NCBI GenBank assembly: GCA_001584585.1
Contig: LSYV01000002.1
Coordinates: 2,495,579 to 2,555,948 of the forward strand
Reading direction: 5' to 3'
DNA: 60,370 bases
Source: Gonium pectorale
Taxonomy: Eukaryota; Chlorophyta; Chlorophyceae; Chlamydomonadales; Volvocaceae
The translations under genes were made by a program, and so were the position numbers. Under the pieces are notes generated by a model, which did no database searches, was not told the origin of the DNA, and saw only the letters and a list, made by a program, of their open reading frames with translations. Numbering within the stretch: the first letter of the stretch is position 1; each line of letters begins with the position of its first letter. Positions 42,826 through 54,476 of this stretch are shown in pieces.

Positions 42826-45800
42826 CTACGACTCACCCGAACCCGCCCCCAGCATTTGCGATGCACTCTGCGCGCGGACCATACGCGCCAGCGGGCTCAC
42901 GCCGACCTGCGGCCCGACCGCTCCGCCCAGGAAGGTCAGGGACGGCTGGACCATGGGTCGTCTCAGCCCACCACCACCCAAGCCGCGGCCCATCCCCCGA
43001 CCCCAGTGGCGTCGCTGGTCGGAGGGAGCTCTAGAGCAGTGGCCTTCAGGGCTGCCTAGCCCGCCTATGCTCATGGCATCGGGGCCTGCGCTTGCGGCCC
43101 GGCTCATCGGGGCGACGCAAGAGGTCGAGGGGCCGTCTCGAGCCCAGCGCGGCGCCGCCGGGGGCCGTCCGGCCAGCGGCGCGGGCGCGGAGGACGCCGG
43201 CACCAAGGCGGAGCACACGCCGGGCGGCAGAGGCGGCAGCCCGCCTTCGAAACCCCCGTCACTGGGGCTGTAGAACCCAAAGGCGCTTTCCCCGCGTGCT
43301 CCTGGCCTGCTGGCGGCCTCGGGCCCGGCGTCCGCCGCCGACCCGTGGCCGTCGCCCGCGGCGGTGGAGGCAGACGATTGGACTGTACTTCCTCCGACGC
43401 GCTCCAGTGCATGTCCTAAGCCCTGCCATGCGGCGTCGGCGTTACTGGCGTGCAGGCTGCCGTCGCCGCCCCCGCAGGTTCCAGTACTCATGCGGGGAGG
43501 CGCATCAGCTGGTTGCGCCCACGTCGCCACATCTGTCGTCGCAGCTCCCGACCTCCCCGCCGCCTCCATCCCCAACCCACCACCCCACTCGGCCTCCAGG
43601 AGCTTTGCCTCCGAGCCCCCGCGCCCAGCCGGCGGCGCTTCTTCGTCGGCAGCTGCTCCCTTTCCGTCAGGCGCAGCCAGCACCGTCGACGCCGCCGTCG
43701 GAGGGGCGCCGGACATGCAGAACAGGAGCGGCAGCGGCAGGAGCATGGTGCAATTGCACAGCGCCACCAGCAGTGTCAGGGCGCCGGGGGCCGCGCCGTC
43801 CCGGCTGACTCCGCAGGCGCGAGTCAGCAGGGCCCCGAGAGTGCCGCTGAGCGCGCCCGAGAGGTTGAGCAGCGAGTAGAGGCAGGCGAAGAGCGTGGCC
43901 TCCACGCCGGGCGGGCAGAGGCGCGCGGACAGCGCCAGGAGGGGCGTCATCATGACCTGCGGGTGGCAAACAACGGTTGCCGGTTGTTCGGTTGACAGGT
44001 TGGAGATTTGCTTCGAGGAGGGGCTTCGAAAGCATGAAGCGGCCGCACAGGCAGTTACGCAAGCGCGACCGGCTCTGATGACGGCATTTGGGGGGATTTG
44101 CCTGCGGTTGTGTACCCATCCCAATATGACAAGCATCACAAGCGGGGCGGCAAGCGAATGCAGGGGCCACACAGGGGCCACACAGCTGCAACCAGCACAG
44201 GTGGCGCGCGGATCCGCTGCCGCCGCAGCCGTCAGCATTTCCAAAGGTGGGCAAAGAAGCGGCGCGATGCGCCCTGCATAGGCACTCGGGGCCACCCAGC
44301 GCTTACCTCGGCAATGGCCCGCAGCACGGCGTAGTCCCCAAGCACGAAGACCTGCCGGGGTGTTGAGTAGTTGGTGGCGGGGTGTGGCAGCGTGGCTAGC
44401 GTACATGCGTCACAGGTGCATACAAGCGCCGCACGCTGTGTGGTAGTGAGTGCCGGGGAGCGCCTCCCTCCCTCCCTCCCCATCCAGAGCGCCGCCTCCA
44501 CTGGTTCCCTCGGTGCAAAGACCCAAAGCCCAAACCCTGCCCTCAAAGTCCGTGACATATCATAGCTTGTATGAAGTACCGCTCGGCGCGCACCTACGTA
44601 CCCTCCCCCGTCGTTCACCGCCACACATGTATATCGCCCGGCCCGAGGATATGGATCTCCCCGCCCACCCGCGCCTTCCCTCTCTGCTCATCGCCTTCCT
44701 ACTGTACCGTCCCGTGCTGCCCGGCCCGCCGCTCTGGACTACTTTCCTACACCAATCACATCGCCGGCCAATCCCATAAGCCCGCGGCGCACCTTGTCGC
44801 TTATGCCCAGAGCCAAGTTGGTCCGGGTGACAAGCAGCAGCTGCGTGGCGGACAGGGCCCAGCCCACCAGCGCGCACCACAGCAGCATGCTGCGGAGCGG
44901 GTAATGCACCAGCAGGGCCTGGTAGGCCAGCACGCCTGGGGGCAGGCGCCAGCGGGGTTGGTTATGGCGGTGAGGAACACATCCCAGAGTTTGCTTACGT
45001 AGCTCTGCCTGTCTGGCACTCGGTTGCGGGCGTGCGCGATGAGCGCGGTGTCAGGAGAACGGCTCGGGCTGTGCTGCTGTGCACCAACCGTATTCATGTG
45101 GATGACTTGAGGGGTGCAGCTGTGGAGTCCAGGCAACCGTGCCCCAGACAGACAGACCGCACCTGCCACGCCCGCGAAGCTGCCTGCCAGGTACACGATC
45201 TCCTGGAAGGCGGCGCTGAAGTGCAGCGTGTAGACCTGGAAGTAGAACATGGCCGCCGTGGGGGAGGGACACGACTGCGGCAGAGGCGGACCAGGGTGGG
45301 GGTTGGGCCGGTTGGGGTGGGATACGGGCAGGTTGGGGTTGGGGTCGAGGAGCGGAACCAAGAGGGGCTCGGCAGGGATGGAGGCGGGAGGGCAAGTGCC
45401 AAGCCCTGATTGCCTGGCACGTTGGAAGGTAGCTGGAGGAGCGTATGGTACCTACATTTGTACCGCCTGTGCCCTTGCAGTACCCCTGCGTTGCCGATGC
45501 CAGGACGTCTTGCAAGTGCGACTCCCAACGCCATACCCTTGAGCTGGGGACCAGGCACACGTGGCGGAGCCGCACATCCCGGCCCGGCGCGTTTGCATCC
45601 AGCTACCGAGAAGGCCGGGCGCGGCGCTTCAGGCGGTCAACCGCACCTGCCAGCAGAAAATGAAGAGCGCAGGCAGCAGGATGCCTGGGTCCCGCAGTGT
45701 GCGCCACACGGTGCAAACCAGAGCCACCGCGCCGCCGCCGCCGCCTCCGGGGCCTGTCCCGTTGGTTCTGGCTTCTGGGTAGCGAGCGGCGAGCGGCCCT

Positions 45801-48029
45801 GCCGCCGGCGTGGCCGAATGGGGCGGCGCTTCCGCGTCGTAGGCCGACAGCAAGGGCTCTGCGCAACGGGGAGGTCATCGCTCCAGAAGGGCTAACGGTG
45901 TTCGGTGTTCGTGGACAACCCCGATAAGCACACCGGCTGGTTGAATGTCATATACATCAGGGTTGCTAGGAGCCCCTGAGGTCGGCTTCTGGGGAGCCCG
46001 TGAGCTTCTGCTGACACTGACGCCTCCGCATTGCCGCCACAGCTCCTCACCTAGGAGACCATCGTCGCCAGCTTGCCGCCACAGGGCTTTGCTGCCGCTC
46101 GCCGCCGCCTCAGCGCCCTCCCAGCGCTCGCGGCCTTCCGCTTCAAGACTGCTCGCCACCGCCGTCCCTAACGCCGCCGCTCCCTGCGCAGCCTCGTCGT
46201 CGCCAGGCGCTTCGCCGCCGCCAGCCTCTAGCCCTGGCCGCTCCTCTGCCCCGCCACGCGCCGCGCCCCGCAAGCCGCCCGGCTGCCCTCCACACGTCCG
46301 CACAGCCCCGGCTGACGCGCTCGCCTCGGCCCCACCCTCCCCACCGCCCCATCGCTGCTGCCAGTCAGCCTCCACGGCCGCCGCCGCCACCGCCACCGTT
46401 CGCCGCTCCCCCCGGCCCCTCCGTCCCCGGGCCTTTCCCTCCGCCCAGGGCCGGCCCAACCCCGTGCGGCGCTCCTCTGTGAGGAGGCCGGCGCAGGCTG
46501 CGTCCAGCAGTAGCCCGCCCGCCGCCAAGGCGAACACCGGCCGCGGGCCCGCCGCGTCCAGCAGCCGCCCGGTGGTGTACGCGCTCAGCACGGCCCCCGT
46601 CGAGTAGGTGGCCCAGGACAGCACCTGGTAGAAGCTGGCCACCTCCTGCGTGCGCGTGGGAGTGTTTGGCATCCGGCTGGGTCGGTTGGTTTGTGAATAC
46701 ACCCCAATCACGGGGCATTGGGTGACGTGGGGCGATGGGTGGGACGGGGCGGGTGTTTGCGATGGGGTGGGTTCAGGGTAGGGCGGGGTAAGGGGTTGAG
46801 GAGCGCTGCCGTGAATGGGTCGGGCTCTGGGTCGTGCGCGTGGCGCCGCTGCAGACTGAGTAGACGTTTGACACGGTGCAGCGCGAGCTGTCCCGGCCTG
46901 CAGCGCTGTGGCCGGCCCGCACTGTCGGCCCACGTCGCGACAGCCCAGCTGTCCCGGCCGCCATCGCGGCGCGCATGCGCCGCCCAGACCCGCGGTCGTG
47001 CACCCTGGCGACGTTGTCATAATCCTATTGCCGTACATGTCGTACAGCTGCACACCTGCGGCTTGCCCTGGCTCAAGCCCACCAGCACTGCGTCCGCGAT
47101 GACCTGCGTCCAGGCGGTGCAGGCGGAGCTGCCCACTAGCAGCAGCGCCGCGGGCAGCGCAGAGCAGGGCAGCGCAGCCAGGCAGCCCCAGCAGGCAGAG
47201 CCTGGTGGGGCCAGAGGGGAGGGGATGACTAGGTGACACGCGTCATCACTGGAGAGTGCTGAGGCGCATGTGTCCCGTGAGAGGGGGTAGTGTGAGGCCG
47301 GCGGTCGGAATGGAGCATAGATGCGTGGAGTGGCCCCACGGATGTCCTTGCTTGGCACGTCCTATTCGTTAGCCTATGGCCGCGAACGACATCGGGCCAT
47401 GCTCACCGACGAGCCCGACCAGGAGCAGGTAGGCCTTCCGGCGGTAGCCCAGGAGCGGGACCAGGTCCGTCATGAGGCCCAGGAGCGGCGTAAGTTCCCA
47501 CGGTATCTGCCCCGCCGTCTGGAAGAGCCCCGTCTGCAGACAGCCAGCCAGGACAGAGGACACACACACACACACAGCCAGAGGAGTACGGTAAGACGGC
47601 CGGCGGATGGACGTGCCATTCAGTCCTGCATCGCTGCAGTCCTTCGACCGAGTCCTGCTGCTTATTGTCGAGAATTCCCCGAGGCGAGATGTTCGACTCA
47701 CGCTTGAGGGCCCCAGCCCCAGGTTGTCCTTGCAGTAGTAGAAGACCGCCAGTGAGGCCATGTCGAGTATGCCCTCCACAAAGTAAACTGTAATGATTGG
47801 CGGGTGATGATGCAGCGTTAGGGGGAGAGAGAGTGGTCGAGAGCACGCGTACGGGGGCGTGTGTTTTGTTGGGCGGTTTGTCGGGGGGGGGGGGGGTCGA
47901 CACTTCCCCACCTGGCCCACATGGGGCGCCCGAAGCCTTCAAAGTGCAGGGAGTCTTTAGGCGGAGGCACTTGCCTATGGAGACTCCGAGCAAGTCCCAT
48001 CGCCACTCCACACGGGACCAGACGGCCAT
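42826..48029 (-). CDS. Folate/biopterin transporter (BT1/FBT family)
   Basis: This is a major-facilitator-type carrier for folates or pterins. Exons are 48029-47912 (tentative), 47787-47702, 47533-47407, 47201-47056, 46645-46051, 45858-45647, 45274-45163, 44935-44793, 44351-44307 and 43956-42826, about 904 aa. Family motifs in order: VYFVEGILDMASLAVFYYCK; GQIPWELTPLLGLMTDLVP with GYRRKAYL; IADAVLVGLSQG; FYQVLSWATYSTGAVLSAYT; ILLPALFIFCWQ; AAMFYFQVYTLHFSAAFQEI; RTNLALGISDK; VFVLGDYAVLRAIAE; and LCPPGVEATLFACLYSLLNL. A long low-complexity loop of about 150 residues interrupts the middle (exon 46645-46051). The last exon adds a hydrophilic tail of about 280 residues. Arabidopsis FBT is near 560 aa. 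The first exon fits by phase only; its sequence is not clearly conserved, so the N-terminus is unsure. Plastid or plasma membrane location cannot be told. Confidence 0.85.
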
Positions 48030-48433
48030 CGCAAGGGACTTCTTGCAGGTTGATCGAGGTCCACTATTTAGAGCTGTGACGCTCTCTGACATATGCGCGT
48101 CATCTTGGGACGGTCCCACCTATGCGCGACTCAGCAATGCCGAGACTGTCGCTGTCAGTTGCGGTTAGGAAATCGCTAATTGGAAGGTGGACAATGATGC
48201 CCGGTAAGCAAATAAGAGCGAAGCTTTGATGTGCGTTTAACGACAAATTCTGCGACCACGGTTCCGTCCGGTTGAAAACCGTGCGCGCCTGCAAGACACT
48301 TGGGTGACGGGCCCTTCGCTGCCAGCATTGTTACATAAGCGCCCAATGCAGGCACGACACTCAGAGCCATGCTACAAGGATGCAACCCGCCAACGCTCCG
48401 TACACCTTCCGGGCCAGGACGGCGGGGACGCTC
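48030..48433. other. Intergenic: FBT promoter side and DNAAF5 3' UTR
   Basis: Contains a minus-strand TGTAA (TTACA at 48331-48335), about 100 nt past the DNAAF5 stop, its likely poly(A) signal. The FBT promoter should lie just left of it. No exon is evident. Confidence 0.5.
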
Positions 48434-51400
48434 TCACGCGGCCGGAGAGAACGCCCACGGCAACCGTTCGCGCCCCCATGCGCAGAACGCACGGTGCTCA
48501 TCAAAGAAGGCGCTGCCAGGCGGAACGTCGCGCAGCTGCGTCACCTCCCGCACCAGCCGCGCCACGTGCCCCTCCTCGCCGGTCCCGTCCCCATCGCGCC
48601 CGGGAGCCGTCGCGCCCACCACCTCCCGCACCAGGCCCAGTGCCGCGCAACGCACCTCATCCGCGGCATCGTACAGCCTCGAGGAAGCCGCCGCGCAGAG
48701 CCCTTGCAGCGCGCCCAGCGCGGCCCCGCCCGCCTCATCCCCGTCCCCTTCCCCGGCCGCCCCTGCCGATGCCTCCCTTAGCGCGGTCGCCACGGGCCCG
48801 CTCCGCAACAGCATCTGGGTCACGTAGCACGCCTGCAGGCGGCAGCTCGCCCCGCTGACCACGGCCACGCAGGCGCCCAGCCGCCCCACCAGCTCCCCCA
48901 GCTGCCCTACCAGCAAGCTGCGGGGCAGCAGCCCCCGCCGCAGCGCGATGTGCGTGCAGCGCAGCGCCGCCAGCAAAGCCGCCGCCGGCAGCTCCTGGCA
49001 CGCCGCCAGCGCACCACTCAGCACCGACAGCAGCTGCCGCCCCTCGCCCTCTCCGCCTCCCTCCCCATCGCCGCCGCCCACCGCCGTCTCGAGGCAGGCC
49101 TCCAGGCAGAGAAGGACCAGCGTGGCGCAGCGTGGCTGCCGCGGAAGCCAGGCCAGGTCCTCACCGATGTGGGTCAGCGCTGCTGTGGTGCTGGACGCGT
49201 GCCACTGCAGCGTCGACCGCCGGCCGGCCCGGCCTGACGGCGACGCGCCGCCGCCGGAGACCTGACGGTCCTCCATGGCGACGTCACCGTCGCCGCCGCC
49301 GCTGACGGAGGCGTCGGGTCGCGCCGCCTCGTCGACGTCCATAGCGGCAGCTGTGGCGCCGCAGGCGGCGGCCGGCGCCGGCGCAGGCGAGGGCGGCAGG
49401 GGAGACGAGGAGACTTCTGTTGGCGGCAGCACGCGGCCGAGCAGCTCGTCCGGCAGGCGCAGCAGGTAAGACTGGGCGCTGTACGGCAGCAGCAGGCGGG
49501 CCAACACGCCCGCGGCCAGTAGCACGTTGGGCGAGCTCCCGGGGGCCACCTGAAAATGGAGGGATGGGCATCCCGTGGCGTGTTAGTGGTGGCAAGGTTG
49601 CTTCTGCCTCCGCATGTTGCATGGAGCAACATCAGACCCTTGCGTGCGCGACACTGGCCGAAATCCGTGAAAATGAACTGCATGCATACGGCCCCCTCCC
49701 ATTCGACCTTGCCAACCCCCGTGAAACTGAGAGAGCACCTCACCTCCTCCTGCGCATAGACGGTAGCAACCCCTCCCCGGTCACGCACGCACCTGACCCA
49801 GCAGCTCCACACGGTGCGCTTCGACCAGCTCGTCCACCCCGCCTTCGCAGCCGCACACCTCTGCCAACCGCCGCATGAGGGACTCCTCCGCCAGAGCGCC
49901 TGCGGGATCTGCCGCAGACGCACCTGCGGGCCCGCCGGCGGCGCCGACAGCGCCCGGAACCACGGCCGCGACGACCGCCCGGCCCGGCGATCGCAGGTGC
50001 AGGCAGATCCAGAGCAGACGCGCGGCGTGGCGCCCGCAGGCGGGGCCACACGTCTCCACCAGCTGCTCGACGGCCTCCTGCAGCGCCCTGGAGCAGGGGC
50101 ATGCGTGGCATTGGGTCAACACCCAACAGCCGCCATGCGTACCTACGCTCAGTCATCCGCCGACTCAACTGGGCAGACCCAAGCTACCACATGGAACGTA
50201 TCCTCTGTCCTGCACATGCTTCTCCCACTCTAAGTTGCCACATTGCGTTAGCCTATGCGGGGCTCTGGGACGCGGAGTCAGGTCGCGAGCACGCCGCGGG
50301 GCCAGCCTGGCGCACCTGCGCACGCGCGTGTCCTCGCTGGTCAGCAGCGACTCAAGGCCCAGCAGGTCCAGCGCAGTGGCCAGGTGCGCATCCAGCGCCC
50401 GCCGCGGACCCGCACCCCTGTAGGCAGTGGACGGGAACGCGGGAGGGAAGACACGCCCAAAGTCATGTATCGCCAAAGCCGCTTTGCAGGAGGGGCTTTC
50501 GGTTGGTACACGAATCTGGAAAGTCAAGCGGGCGCATCCCTGCACAGCCAACTGGAAGATTGGCACGGCTCCTGCACCGCAAACCGCGCCGCCTCCGTAC
50601 CGCTCCGATTACTGCGTATGACATGGGCTACCACCGAGCGACCGCATCGGCCACCCGCCATGCCACCCCTTCGCCAGCCTCACGCGCCACCCTGCCTCCC
50701 CAGTCCCCACCTGGCGACGCAGGCGAGCACCTCCAGCGCCGCCGCGCGCGTCCCCACGTCGGCTGCCTCGTCCGCCAGGCGCGGCTGCAGAAGCTGCAGC
50801 GCCAGCTCGGGGTCCGTGAAGGCGCCGACGATGGCGCAGCAGTCGCGAATGTGCAACCGGACCTCCGGGTCCGTGATGGCCTGGACGCACAGGCGCAAGG
50901 GAAGGATCGGGGAGGAGGGCGTAGAGAGGGGAGTGCTTGAGACCCAATTGCAACTAGCATTTGCAGCTTGCCAGGATCCGTGTGCCCTCTTGAAACGACA
51001 GACTCATACTCGCTAACATTCCTTAAGTGTTATACATGCCGAAGAAACCCCCCTCACCTTGGCCAGCGCCGGCAGCAGCAGGTGCAGGTGCTGCTCGCTC
51101 CACTCCTCCACCAGCACGAGCTGCGTGCGCAGCAGCGCAGCGGCGCGGCGGCGCGCCTCCAGCATCCAGGAGGTGATCTCCTCGCTCAGCGCGCCCACGA
51201 TGCGACCGAAATTGCTCTGGACCAGCCGCCGGGTGCCGATGCGGGGTCGCGAGCGGAGCGGGCCGGGGAGGACGAACACCGCGCGCCCGCCTGACGAGAC
51301 CGCGGCGGAGGGGGCGGGGCCAAGTTCGGCTATGCGGCCCCGTGCAAGTCCACGCCTCTGAACATGACAACACAGCCCAGGTCTTCTGTAATAATGAAGG

Positions 51401-54400
51401 TTCAGAGCAACGACAACACGACCCAAAACAAGTATCGTAAAAGGTTCAGTTGACTACCGCCTTGAGCGTGGAAGGACTTAGCCCCTGCGCCTCCAGCTAT
51501 CACGCACATGGGTGACGCTGAGCACTCACCGTTGACTGTCTCCTCGCCCGCTGTTACGCTGCCGTAAACGAAGCCCGCCGCCCCGGGCGCCTGCCAGCCG
51601 ATGCCGTGCGCCTCCTCGGGCAGGTAAGTAAGCGTGTCCTTGAGGTCCTTCTCGTGGTCCTTCTCGTATTGCACACCCAGCCGCTCCAGAAGGGCCACCG
51701 CGTCAGCCTGGCAGGGCGCAGACGGTGTACAGATCATCAGGGGCCGGCACAACGTCTGTGGAGCTAGTGCCACGGCAGGGGTCAGAAGGCAGGGGCCTGA
51801 CGAATACCGCGTTACTATGCCAAACAAGCATGGTGCGAAAACCCCGGAAACCCGCCGTGGCCTAGGGCTCTCTGCTGAGGTAGGGGGCTGCAGCATGAGA
51901 ATAAGGCCCAAACAGCCAAGCTCAGCGAGCCCCGGTGGACCCCTCACACCTGGGCATGTCCAGCGCGCGCACCTGTATCTCGGGGCTCTCGTCGTTCAGC
52001 GCGCTGAGCACGAAGGGCAGCAGCCTCGCCTCGTGGTCCAGCCGCTCCCGCAGCCCCGTCATCCAGTCCGCAAGCACCGACAGGAACTCGCGCCTCACAG
52101 CGGGGTGCGAGTCAGCCGCCAGCTTGCCACAGAAGTTGACCTGCCAGAAGCAAGGCCGGGGGAGCGCATAGTCGCAAGAGTTTATGGCCCGCACTCACAT
52201 CGGCAGCGGCACCGCGCAGGAAGATGCATTCCGACGCCGCTTTCGGTGTTATTGTGTCGGTTCGCGCCCGGCCGGGGATGCCAGCGCACCTTCAGGTCGT
52301 CTCCATAGAAGGCCTTGACGGAGATGACGTTGGGATCCCGCCAGGCCACCATCTCCAGGATCATCTCGTGGGCGCCCTGCGGCACGGGCCAAGCGGCAAC
52401 GTTAGGCCGCCTTGAGCCGCCTGGAGCGAGTCCAGCCGAGGGATAAATGGTATGGGGTCGATGCACTGAGCTGTTATATTGCCCGCAAGGGAATGCCGTG
52501 CTCCTCTTAACTCGGACAGCCCCGTGTAGCAGTCCTCCTGCACGTCCGGTAATCAGGACCATATGCTCCTCACGGGCGCGCCAAGTCCCACGAGCGCCTG
52601 CTTATGCGGTGGGGGGCCATGGGCACGGCATTCGGGAAAGCCCCTGAGCGGCAGAGAATGCGACCCGACAGGGCCGGGGTCCCCTGGGGGTGTGCCTCTC
52701 ACCGCCGAGCTCACCTGGTGCATGGTGGGCCGGAGCGCCTGCAGGGCGGCGATGCGCACGCGGTGTCGCTTGGCGGTCGTGAGCGGGAGCACCGCTGCCA
52801 CCAGCTGCTTGGCGATAGGCTGCAATCGAATGCCCAGAGCCTCTGAGCGCAGGGGAGTGAGGGGCAAATAGTTGTAGCACCTGAGCAGGCAGGGCAGCGC
52901 AAATCGCGGATCACCCCTCGGGGGCTGTGGCCGTCATCCCCACCCGAGGGATATCTCTCCAAATCCGCCCCGACCACACATGACCCACGCCAACCATATT
53001 GGCACACGCCTGTCACCCACCGATGGCCCAACCGAACCGGTCCACTGCTGGTGCCCTGAACCAGCAGCATCCGCGGACCCACCGTTCATGGCAACCAGGG
53101 TTGCGCACGCCTCCTCCTGCACCTCGTGGAAGGGGTCGTCGCACAGCGCCCCCAGCACCTCCACTGCCTCGCCCGCGTAGCCGCCAAACGACTTGCCGCC
53201 CAGCACCACCAGGCAGCGCAGCAGGCGAGCCAGCGCGAGCCGCACCTCCTCACACGGCTCCGTCAGGTTCTGGGCGCATGGTGGGCAGGCGCGCGGTCCA
53301 CCATAGGTCAGCAGCTAGGTGAGATGCAGCCAGGGATGTCTCTTATCTACGCGTCTCGGGTGGGTCGATGCACCAAAAAGGCCCCGGTGGCAGCGCGCGG
53401 CGGATGTGTAGGAGTCCCCCCCCTAAAGCAAAGCCCCAAGCGTGCGAGGACGGGCACTGGAGCTCTTCACTCCACCCTCTCATATACCCCCCCCCGCCCA
53501 AACAATGCAAGGCGGACAAAGAGCACCCCGTACCGAAGCCTGTCGTCCGCCAGCTTACCATGCACTGCCTCCCGCCACCTGCCCCACCTCCCCATCCGCC
53601 CACACCTTGCTGCCCTCCTCGCTGTGCCGCACGCGCTCCGCCAGCACGGGGAATGTGTAGGGCAGCAGCGACAACACCGCCTGCGGCGCGGCCTGCAGCA
53701 GGCGCAGCAGTCCGCTGACCGCCATCTCGCGGCACGAGTCGGCGGGGTCGTCGAAGCGGCGCAGCAGGGCCTTGCCCAGCCCGTCGCCCTCCAGCCGGTC
53801 CGCCAGCCACGACTCGCTGAGGGCGGGGTTGTCCAGAAGCTGGGACTGCAGGGAAGCGGACGGGGGGAGACGGATGACGGGGAGACGGGAACGGCTGGTG
53901 ATCAAGGGCAAGGCGAAGGGCCGTGGGGGAGGGGCCGATGTCGGGCGCACACAGGCTGGACGGGGGTGCGTGATGCGCCAACCCCCCTTTGGGTCTGGGC
54001 ATCACCGGCCCCACAGCAAAGTTAAGGAGGTGACTCACATGCACGTCCTGAAGGGCCTTGCGGCGGGCGCCCTGCGAGCTGTCCTTGAGCCCCGCCACGC
54101 AGCGGGCAACCAGCTGCAGCGCCGTCGCCGGGTCCGGTTTGGCAGTCGTCGCCGCCTGCTGTGAAGGCGGTGCCGCCGGTGCCGGGGGCTGTGACTGAGC
54201 CACCTCTACGCCTAGCGGCCGACTAGAGCGCTCGGCCGAGGGCTGCTGGGCGGCGGGCTTGGGTGCGGGGCGCTTCGTACCCTGCATGGAATCACTGCTG
54301 AAGCCGTGCCACAGCTTGTTAAAGTTGACCCCTTGCGCCTTTGGCGCCACGTGCGCGCCCTTCAGCTGCTGCCAAATGGCGTCCACCTTGCTGCCGCCAC

Positions 54401-54476
54401 CAGCCGCACTGGCACCACTTGTGACCCCCGGTGAGGGCCCGTGGGCGGAGGACGGGTTAGTGCCCGGGTCGCTCAT
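48434..54476 (-). CDS. DNAAF5: Dynein axonemal assembly factor 5 (HEATR2)
   Basis: DNAAF5 is a cytoplasmic HEAT-repeat protein needed to preassemble outer and inner dynein arms of motile cilia. Twelve exons: 54476-54039, 53845-53606, 53269-53083, 52842-52715, 52376-52290, 52140-51973, 51707-51530, 51290-51058, 50880-50711, 50417-50316, 50087-49793 and 49549-48434, 1,113 aa. Diagnostic pieces are TEPCEEVRLALARLLRCLVV, LCDDPFHEVQEEACATLVAM, HRVRIAALQALRPTMHQ, HPAVRREFLSVLADWMTGLR, LPFVLSALNDESPEIQ, ALLERLGVQYEKDHEKDLKD and EEWSEQHLHLLLPALAK, in the same order as human HEATR2 (855 aa). The N-terminal exon adds a Pro/Gln/Ala-rich leader with LKGAHVAPKAQGVNFNKLWH. The start of exon 8 is ambiguous between two phase-equal acceptors. 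TGTAA follows at 48331-48335. It implies a ciliated organism. Confidence 0.85.

Noticed and set aside
48950..49265. Plus-strand frames inside the last DNAAF5 exon
   Set aside because: Shadows of the HEAT-repeat coding frame on the other strand.
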